In this document: positions 62,795 to 64,000 of the stretch, piece by piece | Layout of the letters: every line of letters starts with the position of its first letter | How positions within the stretch are numbered: position 1 is the stretch's first letter | DNA from: Clostridium frigidicarnis | GTDB lineage: Bacteria > Bacillota > Clostridia > Clostridiales > Clostridiaceae | NCBI RefSeq assembly: GCF_900111985.1 | Contig: NZ_FOKI01000016.1 | Span: 21,391 to 85,390, forward strand | DNA length: 64,000 nt | Reading direction: 5' to 3' | Made by a program: the position numbers and the translations under genes | The notes under the pieces: generated by a model | Database searches by the model: none | What the model saw: only the letters and a program-made list of their open reading frames with translations | Told to the model about the DNA's origin: nothing

Positions 62795-62992
62795 AAAAAA
62801 AGCCCTCATCTCAATAAAGAGACGAAGGACTAACTCTCCGTGGTACCACTCTAATTAGGTCAAAAATTTATATGACCTCACTCATAAAAACTTAACGTGT
62901 TCAAACCGTACTTGCATTTACTCAAGTAAGCTCCTAGGCAAGTTCATAAGAATTTATCACTGTTTTACACCGAACAACAGCTCTCTTTAGAG
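62795..62992 (-). promoter_or_regulatory. T-box leader of leuS, Leu specifier (CUU)
   Basis: Minus-strand leader beginning AGAGAGCTG, with the specifier region ATGAACTTGCCTAGGAGC (CTT at 62942-62940), the T-box core AGTGGTACCACGGAGA near 62849-62834 and a terminator GTCCTTCGTCTC.../...GAGATGAGGGCTTTTTTT at 62831-62795. The UGGU bulge pairs with the A73 discriminator of tRNA-Leu. Uncharged tRNA-Leu should allow read-through into leuS. Confidence 0.88.
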
Positions 62993-63055
62993 TAAATATC
63001 TTATTAATACTCCTAATCATAGCAAATAAATATTAAACTTTAGAATTTAATATTT

Positions 63056-63084
63056 ATTATAGTAGATGAATATTTTAATGTCAA
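63056..63084 (-). promoter_or_regulatory. leuS promoter
   Basis: On the minus strand TTGACA (63084-63079), 17-base spacer, TATAAT (63061-63056); both hexamers perfect. It lies about 65 bases ahead of the T-box. Confidence 0.85.
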
Positions 63085-63362
63085 CATAATGTTTTGTGTG
63101 AACTTAAAAAATAATAAGATTTTTAGTTGAATATTATAGATGACAATGGATTAAATGTTTAATTTATACATGGGATTTAATATATTAATAGGAAAAATAT
63201 TAGAAAATCTTAAGAAACTTTATTAAGAAATCTTAATAAATTAGTTTTAATATTAATATAAGGGTTGAAAATAAAGAGTTTAATTATGCAATAGTGATAG
63301 AAGATAAAACGTGATTTTATGTATAATTAAAACATAAGCACAATAATAAGGTAGGGGTTTTA
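63085..63362. other. AT-rich intergenic region
   Basis: Between the leuS promoter and the response-regulator remnant. Nothing recognisable is seen other than AT-rich sequence. Confidence 0.4.
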
Positions 63363-63368
63363 TTAATA

Positions 63369-63475
63369 ATAAATATAAAATATTGGTGGTATATGATGAA
63401 AAAAATATAAGGGTAGTTATAGAAACATACTTAATTAATTAAGGATATAGTGTTATTTTAACTGAGGAATGAAGG
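63369..63475 (+). pseudogene. decayed response-regulator receiver domain
   Basis: The frame NIKILVVYDEKNIRVVIETY, LIN, stop (TAA 63440), GYSVILTEE, stop (TGA 63470) keeps the start of a CheY-type receiver: KILVVxDExxIRxxIExYLxxxGYxVxxxE. Two in-frame stops and the loss of all downstream sequence (including the phospho-acceptor Asp region) show decay. The normal second Asp of the acidic pair is replaced by Tyr (VVYDE). Confidence 0.6.
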
Positions 63476-63590
63476 CAGTATTATTTATGATGTAGTAAAT
63501 TCTACAAAAGGAGAGAAGCTTAAAGATTACAAATCATGGATTAGAAGATAATAGATTTTACGAAGCAAAACGCGACTGAGGGGAGTTTTT

Positions 63591-64000
63591 ATGAAGAATA
63601 TAAGTTATGGGTTTAATAAATTTTTGAATTTAGCTTTAAAAATTTTATTTTTATTTATAGTGGTTGGGAGTATAGGATATTTTAATGTAGAAGAACCTGA
63701 TATTACAGGTGTATCAATCTGTTTCATAATTATTACAATTATACTTATTGGAGGAACATATTATGGTTTGAAAAATAAATATAATAAATCTTTAATAGTT
63801 ACTATTATACTTATTAGTGCTTTAATCATAAGACTTGTATGGTTTTATAATATAGATAGTATTCCTATAAGTGATTTTAACAGGATGTTTATATGTGCAG
63901 GTGATTTTCTAGCTGGATCTACGGATATGTTCAAGGATACAGCTTACATGGCAAGATTTCCTCATATGAGTATGACTGTTTTATACTTCGCTTTAATTAG
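63591..64000 (+). CDS. membrane glycosyltransferase-like protein, 3'-partial
   Basis: The first 136 codons of a gene running off the window. ATG at 63591 with GAGGGGAG upstream. There are three membrane segments in the first ~85 residues (LKILFLFIVVGSIGYF, FIIITIILIGGTYYG, IVTIILISALIIRLVW), followed by NIDSIPISDFNRMFICAGDF, with the Asp pattern (PxSDxxR) of the first extracytoplasmic loop of family 39/PMT_2-type polyprenyl-phosphate-dependent glycosyltransferases. Only the start can be judged, so family is tentative. Confidence 0.6.
   Translation, partial: MKNISYGFNKFLNLALKILFLFIVVGSIGYFNVEEPDITGVSICFIIITIILIGGTYYGLKNKYNKSLIVTIILISALIIRLVWFYNIDSIPISDFNRMFICAGDFLAGSTDMFKDTAYMARFPHMSMTVLYFALI

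Overview
The window is very AT-rich, with almost all open reading frames ending in TAA, strong AGGAGG/GAGGTG ribosome binding sites, several TTG starts and many short intrinsic terminators. Gene content (PTS-linked DhaKLM, sigma-54 activator, clostridial HesB-type selenoprotein, T-box and lysine riboswitch leaders, archaeal-type AspRS2, CarD, HD-GYP protein) points to a low-GC Firmicute of the Clostridium sensu stricto type. I cannot name the species from sequence alone. No rRNA, tRNA, CRISPR array or complete insertion sequence is visible.

Layout. 1-7.6 kb: the S component of an ECF vitamin transporter (cut or starting at the window edge), a 52-residue zinc-ribbon protein, a GAF-GGDEF protein, a small P-loop protein, tyrS, a ylqG-ylqH-like pair (flagellar hook-length-like protein plus FlhB C-terminal homologue) and a metallophosphoesterase. 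7.6-10.5 kb is an accessory patch: a palindromic repeat, a decayed gene, a nitroreductase-like protein and a HepT-MntA toxin-antitoxin pair bracketed by repeat sequences. 10.9-15.4 kb: a sigma-54 activator with an N-terminal HPr-like domain, a consensus -24/-12 promoter and dhaK-dhaL-dhaM, a PTS-dependent dihydroxyacetone kinase operon. 15.5-22.6 kb: YqeY, S41-like peptidase, GNAT, a DUF5808-like membrane protein, a soluble chemotaxis receptor-like protein, a DUF2225 protein and a small alarmone synthetase. 22.7-36.6 kb: a lysine riboswitch in front of an NhaC-family (LysW-like) transporter, a PTS_EIIC_2-type membrane protein, a P-type ATPase, a PAS-GGDEF-HD-GYP protein, glutamine synthetase, DedA, CarD and an MFS exporter.

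36.9-45.1 kb: two near-identical 57-residue paralogues, an Asp T-box leader with a second antiterminator module before aspS2, an ArsR-type regulator and a heterodimeric ABC exporter. 45.4-50.3 kb is a surface/secretion block: a 51-residue protein, a 5'-truncated cell-wall amidase pseudogene whose break sits on a repeat end, a CwlD-like amidase, SEC-C methionine aminopeptidase, and a secreted papain-like protease next to a signal-peptide/C-terminal-anchor protein. 50.6-58.7 kb: Gfo/Idh/MocA oxidoreductase, tldD-tldE, a cold-shock protein, a small membrane protein, and a three-gene operon of a 22-residue-repeat protein, a MoxR ATPase and a metallopeptidase/VWA protein. 59.2-64 kb: two HesB-like paralogues, the second with an in-frame UGA at the Cys position of the first and a hairpin just downstream (selenoprotein), leuS with a Leu T-box, a response-regulator remnant and the start of a membrane glycosyltransferase-like gene.

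The most notable points are the selenoprotein gene that conventional calling splits, the repeat/MoxR/VWA operon, the HPr-fused sigma-54 activator, the double T-box module, and two families of palindromic intergenic repeats (A with five copies or pieces plus a possible internal fragment, B with two copies), one of which marks the breakpoint of a truncated gene.
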